Shown one piece after another: positions 34,437-40,534 of a stretch of 40,534 nt of DNA (position 1 is its first letter; every line of letters begins with the position of its first letter). This DNA is from Ignavibacteriota bacterium (GTDB lineage: Bacteria; Bacteroidota; Ignavibacteria; UBA10030; UBA6906), in contig JACRFA010000089.1 in assembly GCA_016218065.1 (NCBI GenBank), positions 1 to 40,534 of the forward strand, read 5' to 3'. The translations under genes and the position numbers were made by a program. Under the pieces are notes generated by a model, which saw only the letters and a program-made list of their open reading frames with translations, was not told where the DNA came from and did no database searches.

Positions 34437-35321
34437 ATGATCAAATCTATTGGCATTGTCGGTGCGGGCACGATGGGAAGCGGCATCGCGGAGGTTGCCG
34501 CGCTCGCCGGAATCGCAACGGTCCTCACGGACACTTCAGAGCCAACTCTGACCGCTGCGCGTGAACGAATTGCCCAATCGATCAAGCGCGCCGTCGGGAA
34601 GAAGCGCGTCTCCGCCTCCGAAGCTGAGGAAGCGAACGCCAGAATCACACTGACGCCTTCACTCGCCGACCTGACAGCATGCGATCTCGTGGTCGAAGCG
34701 ATCATCGAAGACGAGCAGGTAAAGCGTGATCTGTTTCGACAGCTTGACCGGATGCTCGCTCCACACGCAATTCTCGGCTCAAACACTTCGTCCCTCTCCA
34801 TCACCGCCCTCGCGTCTGCAACACAACGCCCGGACAAAGTCGTCGGCATTCACTTCTTTAATCCTGTTCCGCTCATGAAGCTTGTGGAGGTTGTGCAGGG
34901 CCGTCATACATCCAACGACACCGCGCTCGAAGCGTTTGAGCTTGCGCAGCGGCTCGGCAAAACTGCGGTGCTGTGCAAAGACACGCCCGGCTTCATCGTC
35001 AATAGAATTGCGCGTCCGTTCTACGGGGAGGCGCTTCGACTGCTTGGTGAAGGCGTCGCATCGGCTGAGCAGATCGATTACATCGTCAAGACCGAAGGCG
35101 GGTTCAAGATGGGCCCGTTTGAATTGATGGACCTCATCGGCATCGACGTCAACTACGCAGTGACGAAGTCTGTGTACGAACAATTCGCGCACGAGCCGCG
35201 CTTCCGGCCTCACGCGATTCAGAAGCAGATGGTCGATGCCGGAACACTTGGCAGAAAGGCCGGCCGCGGGTTCTTCGATTACGCCGGCGCCGGACCGAAC
35301 CCTCCGAAAGCACAGTCATGA
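34437..35321 (+). CDS. 3-hydroxyacyl-CoA dehydrogenase (PaaH/Hbd-like)
   Basis: The 294-aa protein has the full single-domain dehydrogenase layout. The NAD-binding loop is GAGTMGSG (9-16), with an acidic Asp at the end of the second strand (TDTSE). The substrate region includes SNTSSL (115-120), the catalytic His139 in GIHFFNPVPLMKLVEVV, Glu151, and DTPGFIVNRI. The C-terminal dimerisation domain has GPFELMDLIGIDVNYAV and the closing GRKAGRGFFDYAG. It should oxidise L-3-hydroxyacyl-CoA to the 3-oxo form with NAD+, for example 3-hydroxyadipyl-CoA. It sits 3 bp after the PaaG-like gene and overlaps the degenerate paralogue by 4 bases. Confidence 0.94.
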   Translation: MIKSIGIVGAGTMGSGIAEVAALAGIATVLTDTSEPTLTAARERIAQSIKRAVGKKRVSASEAEEANARITLTPSLADLTACDLVVEAIIEDEQVKRDLFRQLDRMLAPHAILGSNTSSLSITALASATQRPDKVVGIHFFNPVPLMKLVEVVQGRHTSNDTALEAFELAQRLGKTAVLCKDTPGFIVNRIARPFYGEALRLLGEGVASAEQIDYIVKTEGGFKMGPFELMDLIGIDVNYAVTKSVYEQFAHEPRFRPHAIQKQMVDAGTLGRKAGRGFFDYAGAGPNPPKAQS

Positions 35322-36070
35322 TGGAAAAACACATCTGGATTCTTGGAGACTCTCCGCTGGTCGAAGAATACACGGCGTTGTTCGTTCAGCATGAGTTTGA
35401 AACTCGCGTGCGCATCAATCCTGAAGGCGCGGTCTCTCGTGTCCCACTGGGCGCACGACAGTTCGTCGAGTCTGAGCAAATCACCAGCGCCGTTCTTGAA
35501 CTCACCGCGCTATCGCAGGAAACAAAACGCAAGAACCTCGTCTTGCTCGATGACATCGTGCCGTTTCACATTCCGATTCTCTCCGCATCAGTGACGGCGA
35601 CTGTTGCCGAGCAAGCATCGTGGCTCAAGTATCCATCGCGGCTCATTGGCATCGGGGCGTTCCCCACACTGCTCGACTCGGGAACGATTGAGCTTGTCCA
35701 AAGTCCGACCACCGGCAATCCGGCGCGCGTGGCAGCAGAGCAGCTCGTCGCCATGCTGGAGATGCATGTCGCTCTTGTGGAAGACTCTGTCGGGCTGGTC
35801 ATGCCGCGCATTCTCTGCTCGCTCATCAATGAAGCCTGCTTCGCGCTCGCCGAGCAACTCGCCGAGCCGGAGGACATCGACACCGCGATGAAACTCGGCA
35901 CGAATTATCCCTGCGGGCCATTCGAATGGGCCGAACGCATCGGCGCCAAACATGTGCTTGCGGTGATGAAGGCGCTGCACAGATTCTACGAAGAGGATCG
36001 CTATCGGTCCGCTCCGCTTTTGCAGATGGCGGCTTTGCGCAACATGTCGTTGCGAAAGATGAACGGTTGA
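35318..36070 (+). CDS. Degenerate 3-hydroxyacyl-CoA dehydrogenase-like protein
   Basis: The 250-aa protein retains a recognisable C-terminal 3-hydroxyacyl-CoA dehydrogenase domain (about 150-245; LVMPRILCSLINEACFALAE, then GTNYPCGPFEWAERIG). Its N-terminal half is a worn Rossmann-like region: the glycine-rich loop reads LGDSPLVEEY with no GxGxxG, and the catalytic His motif GIHFFNP is replaced by GIGAFPT. The Glu of IELVQ remains. It is unlikely to bind NAD or catalyse dehydrogenation. It overlaps the intact dehydrogenase gene by 4 bases, so the two are coupled and may form a heteromer, or this copy may bind CoA substrates only. Confidence 0.85.
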   Translation: MMEKHIWILGDSPLVEEYTALFVQHEFETRVRINPEGAVSRVPLGARQFVESEQITSAVLELTALSQETKRKNLVLLDDIVPFHIPILSASVTATVAEQASWLKYPSRLIGIGAFPTLLDSGTIELVQSPTTGNPARVAAEQLVAMLEMHVALVEDSVGLVMPRILCSLINEACFALAEQLAEPEDIDTAMKLGTNYPCGPFEWAERIGAKHVLAVMKALHRFYEEDRYRSAPLLQMAALRNMSLRKMNG

Positions 36071-36269
36071 AAGACGACAGCGCAGTGCGACTTTCTTTGG
36101 GGAGTGCGGCGAGGCAGGGCGACACTCCTTGCGCCGAGGTTGACTGATCAGCTTCGCGCCATGCACTTCCGCCTTGACGAGGAACACCCATTTGATGCCC
36201 AAATAAAAAGGGGCCTCACGAGGGGAAGCGGCATTCTCCAGTCCAACTCCCGGGAGGGGACGGCGTTGG

Positions 36270-36297
36270 TTGACACTCAAAATTTTTTCACTATCTT
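36270..36297 (+). promoter_or_regulatory. Sigma70-like promoter for the DUF1573 gene
   Basis: TTGACA (36270-36275) and TATCTT (36292-36297) are separated by 16 bp. Transcription should start near 36304, giving a very short leader before the ATG at 36322. The gap 36071-36269 otherwise shows only a hairpin-prone GGAGTG/CACTCC segment near 36100. Confidence 0.55.
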
Positions 36298-36321
36298 AGT
36301 GTAGTCATTGTGAGGAGATGT

Positions 36322-37008
36322 ATGAGAGTTCCGATTGCATTCAGCGCACTTGTCGTGTGCGCATCGTTGCTGTACGCGCAGCCCAAGATTGAAATTGTGG
36401 GGGGAAAGAAATTCGACTTCGGAGAGATCCACCGAGGCAAGAAGGTTGACCGAACGGTTGTCATCAAGAACACGGGCAACCAGGTTCTTGAGCTGGGACG
36501 CGTCGACGTCTCGTGCGGATGCACGGGAACGGTTGCTTCGACCACGAGCATCGCCCCGGGCAAAACAGGCGAAGTGCTGATCACGTTCAACTCGGCGAAC
36601 TTCCAGGGGAAGATTCACAAGTCGGTGACGATCAATTCCAACGCGCCGGACTCTCCGACTGTTGTTGAGTTCGAAGGAGACGTTGTACAGGAGATCACTA
36701 TCACCCAGCAATTCTTTTTCCGCGATGCCGAAGTCGGCAGGGTGAGCGTGGCCACTGTAACGCTGACGAACAACAGCAAAACACCGATCTTGCTGACGGG
36801 ATACGACACGGAACTTACAGGACTGAAACTCATGCTGCCGAAAAATCCCATTCAACCCGGAAAATCCATCGACGTTGTTGCCGAGTTGAAAGCACAGACA
36901 GCGACGAACTTCCTCAACGACGGCGTCTCAATCAAAACATCCAGCAAGAATGAGCCGGACGTTTTCGTTCGTGTGTACGGAGCTGTGAAGGAATTCAAAT
37001 TCCAGTAA
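36322..37008 (+). CDS. Exported DUF1573 protein
   Basis: Starting at 36322 (MRVPIAFSALVVCASLLYAQ) gives 228 aa with a signal peptide and GAGGAG (36312-36317) upstream. The DUF1573 domain follows: FDFGEIHRGKKVDRTVVIKN, then the conserved CGCTG motif and INSNAPD. A second similar domain of immunoglobulin-like pattern fills the C-terminal half (FFRDAEVGRVSVATVTLTNN). These proteins are periplasmic or outer-surface ASH-like domains; their role is unknown. It has its own promoter and a terminator, so it is monocistronic within the CoA-enzyme group. Confidence 0.9.
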   Translation: MRVPIAFSALVVCASLLYAQPKIEIVGGKKFDFGEIHRGKKVDRTVVIKNTGNQVLELGRVDVSCGCTGTVASTTSIAPGKTGEVLITFNSANFQGKIHKSVTINSNAPDSPTVVEFEGDVVQEITITQQFFFRDAEVGRVSVATVTLTNNSKTPILLTGYDTELTGLKLMLPKNPIQPGKSIDVVAELKAQTATNFLNDGVSIKTSSKNEPDVFVRVYGAVKEFKFQ

Positions 37009-37034
37009 CAGTCACTCAGCGTTTCTTTCAGACG

Positions 37035-37064
37035 AAGGCGGCTCGATGAGTCGCCTTTCCTTTT
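37035..37064 (+). terminator. Rho-independent terminator after the DUF1573 gene
   Basis: AAGGCGGCT (37035-37043) and AGTCGCCTT (37049-37057) pair over 9 bp with one G-U pair and a 5-nt loop, followed by TCCTTTT. It begins 27 bp after the DUF1573 stop codon. Confidence 0.75.
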
Positions 37065-37127
37065 GGTGGGTTTGAAGATTCTTTTCAAACACCTATATTA
37101 CTCCACCTTTCACACAGAAAGCAACCT

Positions 37128-38339
37128 ATGCCGCAGATCAGAAACGCCGTCATCGTGCACGCCATCAGAACTCCCATCGGAAAGTACGGCGGCGTGCTGC
37201 GCGAATTCCGGCCCGATGACCTCGGCGCGCTTGTCATCAAAACGTTGGTGGAGCGAACAGGGATCGATCCGCAACAGATTGATGACGTGATGTGGGGCTG
37301 CGCGAATCAGGCGGGCGAGGACAATCGGAACGTTGGACGCATGAGCGCGTTGCTCGCGGGATTGCCGCACACGGTTCCGGCAAACACGATCAATCGACTC
37401 TGCGGATCGAGTCTCGACGCAATCATTCAGGCGGCGCGCGCAATCTGGTGTGGCGATGCTGAGACAATTATCGCGGGCGGCGTGGAAAGCATGAGCCGCG
37501 CGCCATATTCTGTTGCAAAGAATCAGTCGGGCGCGTTCGGTAATGTCACGGCCTACGACACGGCGCTTGGCTGGCGGTATCCGAACCCGAGTATGGAGAA
37601 GATGTTTCCACTTGAGTCGATGGGCGAAACGGCGGAGAATGTTGCGGAGAAGTACAAGATCACTCGTGGGGAGCAGGACGAGTTCGCACTCAGAAGTCAT
37701 CAGAAAGCAGTTGATGGGCAAACGAAAAGTAGATTTCAAGATGAACTCATCCCTGTTGAACTTCCGACGAAGAAAGGAAATCCAGTTGTTGTCTCACAAG
37801 ATGAATGTCCGCGATCCGACACAACATTCGAGAAGCTTGCCAAACTCTCGGCTGCATTCAGAAAGAATGGAACTGTTACGGCAGGAAATTCTTCATCGCT
37901 GAACGACGGCGCGGCAGGTGTCATTGTGATGAGTGAAGAGAAAGCGAAGCAGCACGGACTCAAACCGATGGCGCGCATCATCTCGACGGGAATCGCCGGC
38001 GTCGATCCGCGCTACATGGGCATCGGTCCCATTCCCGCTTCGCAGATGGCGCTGAAGAAAGCCGGACTCACAATGCGAGACATCGATGTGGTCGAACTGA
38101 ACGAGGCGTTCGCCGCGCAGTCGATTGCCGTGCTTCGCGACCTAGAGATTCCGCTGGAGAAAGTGAATCCGAATGGCGGTGCCATCGCGCTCGGCCATCC
38201 GCTTGGATGCAGCGGCGCACGAATCATGACGACGCTGCTGCATGAGATGAAACGCCGCAATGCCCGCTACGGACTTGCAACGATGTGCATTGGGGTTGGA
38301 CAAGGAGTGGCGGTGGTGGTAGAAAACTGTAAACCCTGA
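37128..38339 (+). CDS. 3-oxoadipyl-CoA-type thiolase (PaaJ/PcaF-like)
   Basis: The 403-aa protein is a degradative thiolase. The nucleophilic Cys is C92 in INRLCGSSLDA; GGVESMSRAP follows, then GHPLGCSGAR (catalytic His) and MCIGVGQGVAVVVE with the second Cys. The segment FGNVTAYDTALGWRYPNP and CANQAGEDNRNVGRMSALLAGLP match the 3-oxoadipyl-CoA thiolase branch (PcaF/PaaJ), which cleaves 3-oxoadipyl-CoA to succinyl-CoA and acetyl-CoA; other medium 3-oxoacyl-CoA substrates are possible. It completes the hydratase, isomerase and dehydrogenase set nearby. The TGA stop lies within a palindromic repeat. Confidence 0.93.
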   Translation: MPQIRNAVIVHAIRTPIGKYGGVLREFRPDDLGALVIKTLVERTGIDPQQIDDVMWGCANQAGEDNRNVGRMSALLAGLPHTVPANTINRLCGSSLDAIIQAARAIWCGDAETIIAGGVESMSRAPYSVAKNQSGAFGNVTAYDTALGWRYPNPSMEKMFPLESMGETAENVAEKYKITRGEQDEFALRSHQKAVDGQTKSRFQDELIPVELPTKKGNPVVVSQDECPRSDTTFEKLAKLSAAFRKNGTVTAGNSSSLNDGAAGVIVMSEEKAKQHGLKPMARIISTGIAGVDPRYMGIGPIPASQMALKKAGLTMRDIDVVELNEAFAAQSIAVLRDLEIPLEKVNPNGGAIALGHPLGCSGARIMTTLLHEMKRRNARYGLATMCIGVGQGVAVVVENCKP

Positions 38340-38352
38340 GCAGAGCGAAGGG
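38334..38352. repeat. Palindromic repeat containing the thiolase stop codon
   Basis: CCCTGAGCAGAGCGAAGGG is the second copy of the motif seen at 10976-10996. Arms CCCT and AGGG flank GAGC...GCGA. The TGA (38337-38339) is used as the thiolase stop, as in the EthD copy. Confidence 0.6.
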
Positions 38353-38425
38353 TACTAGCGTGACAAGTGTTGCAAGATAGCTTCATCAACCGTAGATTGG
38401 CACAGACAAGACGCGAGGAGTGAAT

Positions 38426-38680
38426 ATGGAGAATGCGCTACGAGCCATCGAAGTATCGGGAACGCTCGAAGAAGGCAAGGACTTACACCTTGACGCACCA
38501 ATTGATATGACAGGTTCACGACGAGTCCGCGCGATTATTCTTGTTCCTGATCAGGAAGAGATTGATGAAATGGAATGGGCGCGCGCTGCAAGCAAGAGTC
38601 CAGCCTTCGAATTTCTCAACGATCCCGAAGAAGACATATACTCGATGAACGATGGCAAGCCCTTCCATTACAAAAAATAG
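38426..38680 (+). CDS. Small antitoxin-like protein
   Basis: Starting at ATG 38426, with GAGGAG just upstream, gives 84 aa (MENALRAIEVSGTLEEGKDL). It contains the run RRVRAIILVPDQEEIDEMEW, then NPAFEFLND-like and DPEEDIYSMNDGKPFHYKK. This matches a family of small proteins that I recall sitting directly before MazF/PemK-type or similar toxins in cyanobacteria and FCB bacteria, so an antitoxin role is likely. Its 3' end overlaps the start of a shortened toxin-like frame. The gene itself seems intact. Confidence 0.75.
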   Translation: MENALRAIEVSGTLEEGKDLHLDAPIDMTGSRRVRAIILVPDQEEIDEMEWARAASKSPAFEFLNDPEEDIYSMNDGKPFHYKK

Positions 38681-38792
38681 AATTGTGCTTATCCCAATTC
38701 AAGAGCGAGTTTCCGCGAAGCTGAAAAAGCTTTTCGTGTACAAAGTGAAGACGATGAACCCTCCTATCTCCCGATCTTTGAAGGGGAATTAG
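38652..38792 (+). pseudogene. Probable decayed MazF/PemK-type toxin gene
   Basis: The frame overlaps the antitoxin-like gene by 29 bases and begins MASPSITKNRIVLIPI, which resembles the start of MazF/PemK-family toxins (usually followed by P-F-D-D-L and a K-V-R-P-A motif). After that it diverges into a basic sequence and stops at residue 46, against the usual 110-120. The central and C-terminal parts are missing, so the toxin is presumably dead. The match rests on a short stretch, so the family is uncertain. Confidence 0.45.
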
Positions 38793-38821
38793 ATCTGAAA
38801 ACAAGGAGAAAACGCGCATGA
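38681..38821 (+). pseudogene. C-terminal stub coupled to the YgiT-type gene
   Basis: A second frame without any ATG runs from after TAG 38680 to TGA 38819-38821, encoding about 46 residues ending S-F-R-E-A-E-K-A-F-R, then DDEPSYLPIFEGELDLKTRR and KRA. Its stop overlaps the next start as ATGA, the usual sign of a coupled upstream partner. It looks like the tail of a lost gene whose family I do not recognise. Confidence 0.35.
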
Positions 38822-39039
38822 CATGTCATGTATGTGGCGGTACTCTAGAGAAGGTGCAGACCAACCTTCCATTCAAAGTCAGTGATACGACTATCGTAAT
38901 CCTCAAAGACCTGCCTGTGCTACAATGTGCCAACTGCAGCGAATATGTGTTGGAAGATGTTGTGATGCAAAAAGTCGATGAGATTCTTGCGAAGGCTTCG
39001 CACGACGCAGAGCTCGAAGTCATCCGATATGCTGCGTGA
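38818..39039 (+). CDS. YgiT-type zinc-finger protein
   Basis: The 73-aa protein starts MTCHVCGGTLEK and carries a second CANCSEYVLE pair, so four Cys in two CxxC knuckles bind zinc, as in the N-terminal half of MqsA (YgiT). No helix-turn-helix follows; only a short helical tail (VVMQKVDEILAKASHDAELEV) is present. Such stand-alone YgiT-type proteins usually act with a DUF4258-like or similar toxin encoded directly upstream, which here survives only as a stub. It is probably an orphan antitoxin. Confidence 0.88.
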   Translation: MTCHVCGGTLEKVQTNLPFKVSDTTIVILKDLPVLQCANCSEYVLEDVVMQKVDEILAKASHDAELEVIRYAA

Positions 39040-39116
39040 TGGCGCGAGAAGTGGCGGCGATCGGCAGAGTGCTCTTTACATAGACGGGATGAACGGATGA
39101 TTGGATCGCTGAAGTG

Positions 39117-39524
39117 ATGGACACCGCTAACAACAAACAGCCGAAGTTCCGTCTTCTTCCGTATGTCTTCACGCTCGCATACTCCATCATCTTCGTGCAG
39201 ACGTTGATCATCGGGTTCGACAGATTGGGAATGGTGGGCGTGCTCGTCGCATGCGCAAGTGCGTACGCGCCACTCGGCCTCATCGCAGGCGCGGTATGGC
39301 GTCCTGCACTGCTGCCGCTTTCGATTGTTGCCGCGCTTCCGGCGACGCTGTACCTTGCGTACCTTTATGGTTGGTCACTGAAGTTTGTCACGACTGTTGC
39401 TCATGGAATGCCTCTCGTGCTTGAGCCGCTTACAGTCTTCGTGTGCTACTTCATCGGAGCGTGGACAGGAAAGGTAATTGCCAACTTCTTCACACAACGT
39501 AAACTTTTTGCAGGACAACAATGA
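39117..39524 (+). CDS. Small integral membrane protein
   Basis: The 135-aa protein (start MDTANNKQPKFRLLPY) has four hydrophobic segments: YVFTLAYSIIFVQTLIIGF, VGVLVACASAYAPLGLIAGAV, LPLSIVAALPATLYLAYLYG and LTVFVCYFIGAWTGKVIANF. No catalytic motif or named family was recognised. The preceding GTG is in frame but the ATG is preferred. Its 3' end overlaps the TIR gene by 4 bases (ATGA), so translation is coupled. Membrane partners of TIR proteins occur in some defence systems, but this link is inference. Confidence 0.75.
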   Translation: MDTANNKQPKFRLLPYVFTLAYSIIFVQTLIIGFDRLGMVGVLVACASAYAPLGLIAGAVWRPALLPLSIVAALPATLYLAYLYGWSLKFVTTVAHGMPLVLEPLTVFVCYFIGAWTGKVIANFFTQRKLFAGQQ

Positions 39525-40372
39525 ACAACGATGTGTTCATCAGCTACAGCCACGAAGACAAGAAGTGGCTCGAACAACTGCAAAGAATGCTGAAGCCGCT
39601 GCTTCGTTCCAACCCGATCTCCGTGTGGGACGACACGAAGATTCGTCCCGGGACGAAATGGAAGTCGGAAATCGAGAAAGCGCTGGAGAGCGCAGAGGTT
39701 GCCGTGTTGCTCGTCAGCTCCAACTTTCTCGCATCCGATTTCATTACGGACAAGGAGGTGCCGCACCTGCTCGACGCGGCGCAGACGCGCGGCACGAAGA
39801 TCATCTGGGTGCCGATCACGCATTGCTTGTGGACCGAAACCGAGATCGCCGCATACCAATGCGCGCTCGACCCCGATGTGCCGCTCGACGGAATGGATGC
39901 CTCCGAAGTCAATCGTTCGCTCGTCACGATCTGCAGAGCAATCAAAGAAGCGTTGACCCCGGCCGAAGTGCCGGCGGAACCAGCCCCGGAGCCGCGGAAA
40001 AAACCGCAGCCCGCGAACAAAAAGCAGCAAGCAGTCGAAGTCACTGAGGCGTTTCCCCCGCCTCCGCCTCAACCGCAGCACGCGCAGTTCGGCGGTACGT
40101 GGACCAGCATGGATGGATCGTACTCGGTCGTTCGTCAGAATGGCGCGCAGCTCCAGGCCGAAATGTTCATCAATGTGTTCGGCGTCCCGACGAAGACGGC
40201 GTGGGGACAAGGCGCCGTGATGGGCCGCCAGGCGTATCTCGATTTTGCGGACATGTACGGCAACACAGGTCGCACCGAACTAACGATGTCTGATGACGGC
40301 GCATCGCTCACAGGCGTCGCACGATACAGCAATGGATTCTTCTCCAACGTCTTCGCGACACGAACCGGATAG
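39521..40372 (+). CDS. TIR-domain protein with C-terminal beta domain
   Basis: The 283-aa protein starts with a TIR domain (about 1-145): DVFISYSHEDKKW, VWDDTKIRPGTKWKSEIEKAL, AVLLVSSNFLASDFITDKEV with Glu79 at the position of the NADase catalytic Glu, then TKIIWVPI. A Pro/Lys/Gln-rich linker (about 147-188) with six consecutive prolines or near-prolines follows. The last 95 residues (FGGTWTSMDGSYSVVRQNGA onward) form a compact beta-rich domain ending in FATRTG, of a type found as a possible ligand sensor. TIR proteins of this form are often anti-phage effectors that degrade NAD+. It is coupled to the upstream membrane gene and lies 4 bp before the next gene. Confidence 0.88.
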   Translation: MNNDVFISYSHEDKKWLEQLQRMLKPLLRSNPISVWDDTKIRPGTKWKSEIEKALESAEVAVLLVSSNFLASDFITDKEVPHLLDAAQTRGTKIIWVPITHCLWTETEIAAYQCALDPDVPLDGMDASEVNRSLVTICRAIKEALTPAEVPAEPAPEPRKKPQPANKKQQAVEVTEAFPPPPPQPQHAQFGGTWTSMDGSYSVVRQNGAQLQAEMFINVFGVPTKTAWGQGAVMGRQAYLDFADMYGNTGRTELTMSDDGASLTGVARYSNGFFSNVFATRTG

Positions 40373-40376
40373 CCTC

Positions 40377-40534
40377 ATGAACCAGCAAACAATATCATGT
40401 CCCAAATGCGGAGAGCGCATCGAACTGACCGAAGCCTTCACGCACCAGATCGAAGAACAACTCCGCAGCGAGTACGAGAAGCGCATCTTCGCCGAACGAA
40501 CTTCCGTTGCGAACAGGACGCGGCAGGAAACGGA
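40377..40534 (+). CDS. DUF2130-like protein, 5' part only
   Basis: Only the first 52 codons are in the window. The protein starts MNQQTISCPKCGERIELTEA, a CxxC zinc-ribbon-like N-terminus, then a charged helical segment (HQIEEQLRSEYEKRIFAE) that looks like the start of a coiled coil. This start is typical of DUF2130 proteins, which end with a restriction-endonuclease-like fold. The gene begins 4 bp after the TIR stop, so it is probably in the same transcript. The main domain lies outside the window, so the family is tentative. Confidence 0.7.
   Translation, partial: MNQQTISCPKCGERIELTEAFTHQIEEQLRSEYEKRIFAERTSVANRTRQET

Noticed and set aside
36071..36269. Gap after the degenerate dehydrogenase gene checked for a small gene or RNA
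   Set aside because: It shows only a hairpin-prone segment near 36100 and the promoter of the next gene; no RNA family was recognised.

Overview
The window is a 40.5 kb chromosomal stretch, roughly mid-50s % GC by eye, dense with genes on both strands. The gene content suggests a Gram-negative member of the Bacteroidota/Chlorobiota (FCB) group, possibly an Ignavibacteria- or Kapabacteria-like lineage. The pointers are a FecR/TonB-receptor locus with an STN domain and DUF4974, DUF3857 proteins, a DUF1573 protein, an OmpA protein with thrombospondin-3 repeats, a Haem_bd cytochrome-like protein and many hairpin-type intergenic repeats. This placement is inference. Good sigma70-like promoters (TTGACA/TACATT) argue against a typical Bacteroides-type promoter system. 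No tRNA, rRNA or CRISPR array was seen.

Layout. 0.2-4.7 kb: a DCC-family thiol oxidoreductase (-), then a translationally coupled pair of sensor kinases (+), a PAS/HisKA_2 kinase and an 889-aa REC-PAS3-HisKA-HATPase-REC hybrid. 4.7-8.6 kb: a decayed 5' fragment of an NAD(P)-binding gene, a palindrome-packed MITE-like element with 15-bp inverted ends, a serine hydrolase, the intact NAD(P)-binding gene and a second serine hydrolase lipoprotein. 8.7-12.6 kb: a heme-binding protein, a pseudo-receiver-like protein, a 583-bp repeat-bearing gap, EthD, GIY-YIG nuclease, a small HigA-N-like protein and an atypical crotonase. 12.9-20.8 kb: four exported DUF3857 proteins in a row. The first keeps the transglutaminase Cys/His/Asp triad; the other three are paralogues with Cys to Ala and His to Arg. 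20.9-23.5 kb: secreted phospholipase D-like protein, a gene remnant, and a DUF4143 AAA ATPase whose start codon abuts a 48-bp symmetric palindrome.

23.6-30.5 kb: a cell-surface signalling and uptake locus: an ECF sigma factor (+) diverging from a small lipoprotein, FecR anti-sigma, TonB receptor, a second lipoprotein and a 610-aa outer-membrane-type protein (all -). 30.6-38.3 kb: acyl-CoA metabolism genes (enoyl-CoA hydratase, PaaG-like isomerase, 3-hydroxyacyl-CoA dehydrogenase, a degenerate second dehydrogenase, 3-oxoadipyl-CoA-type thiolase), resembling the lower phenylacetate/beta-oxidation route and interrupted by OmpA/TSP3, a Uma2 pseudogene and a DUF1573 protein. 38.4-40.5 kb: a decayed toxin-antitoxin locus, a YgiT-type zinc-finger gene, then a tight group of membrane protein, TIR-domain protein and the start of a DUF2130-like gene, a candidate defence module.

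The most notable observations are the pseudo-transglutaminase array, the TIR-containing operon, the symmetric operator-like palindrome, the MITE-like element, the degenerate dehydrogenase coupled to an intact one, and several gene remnants.
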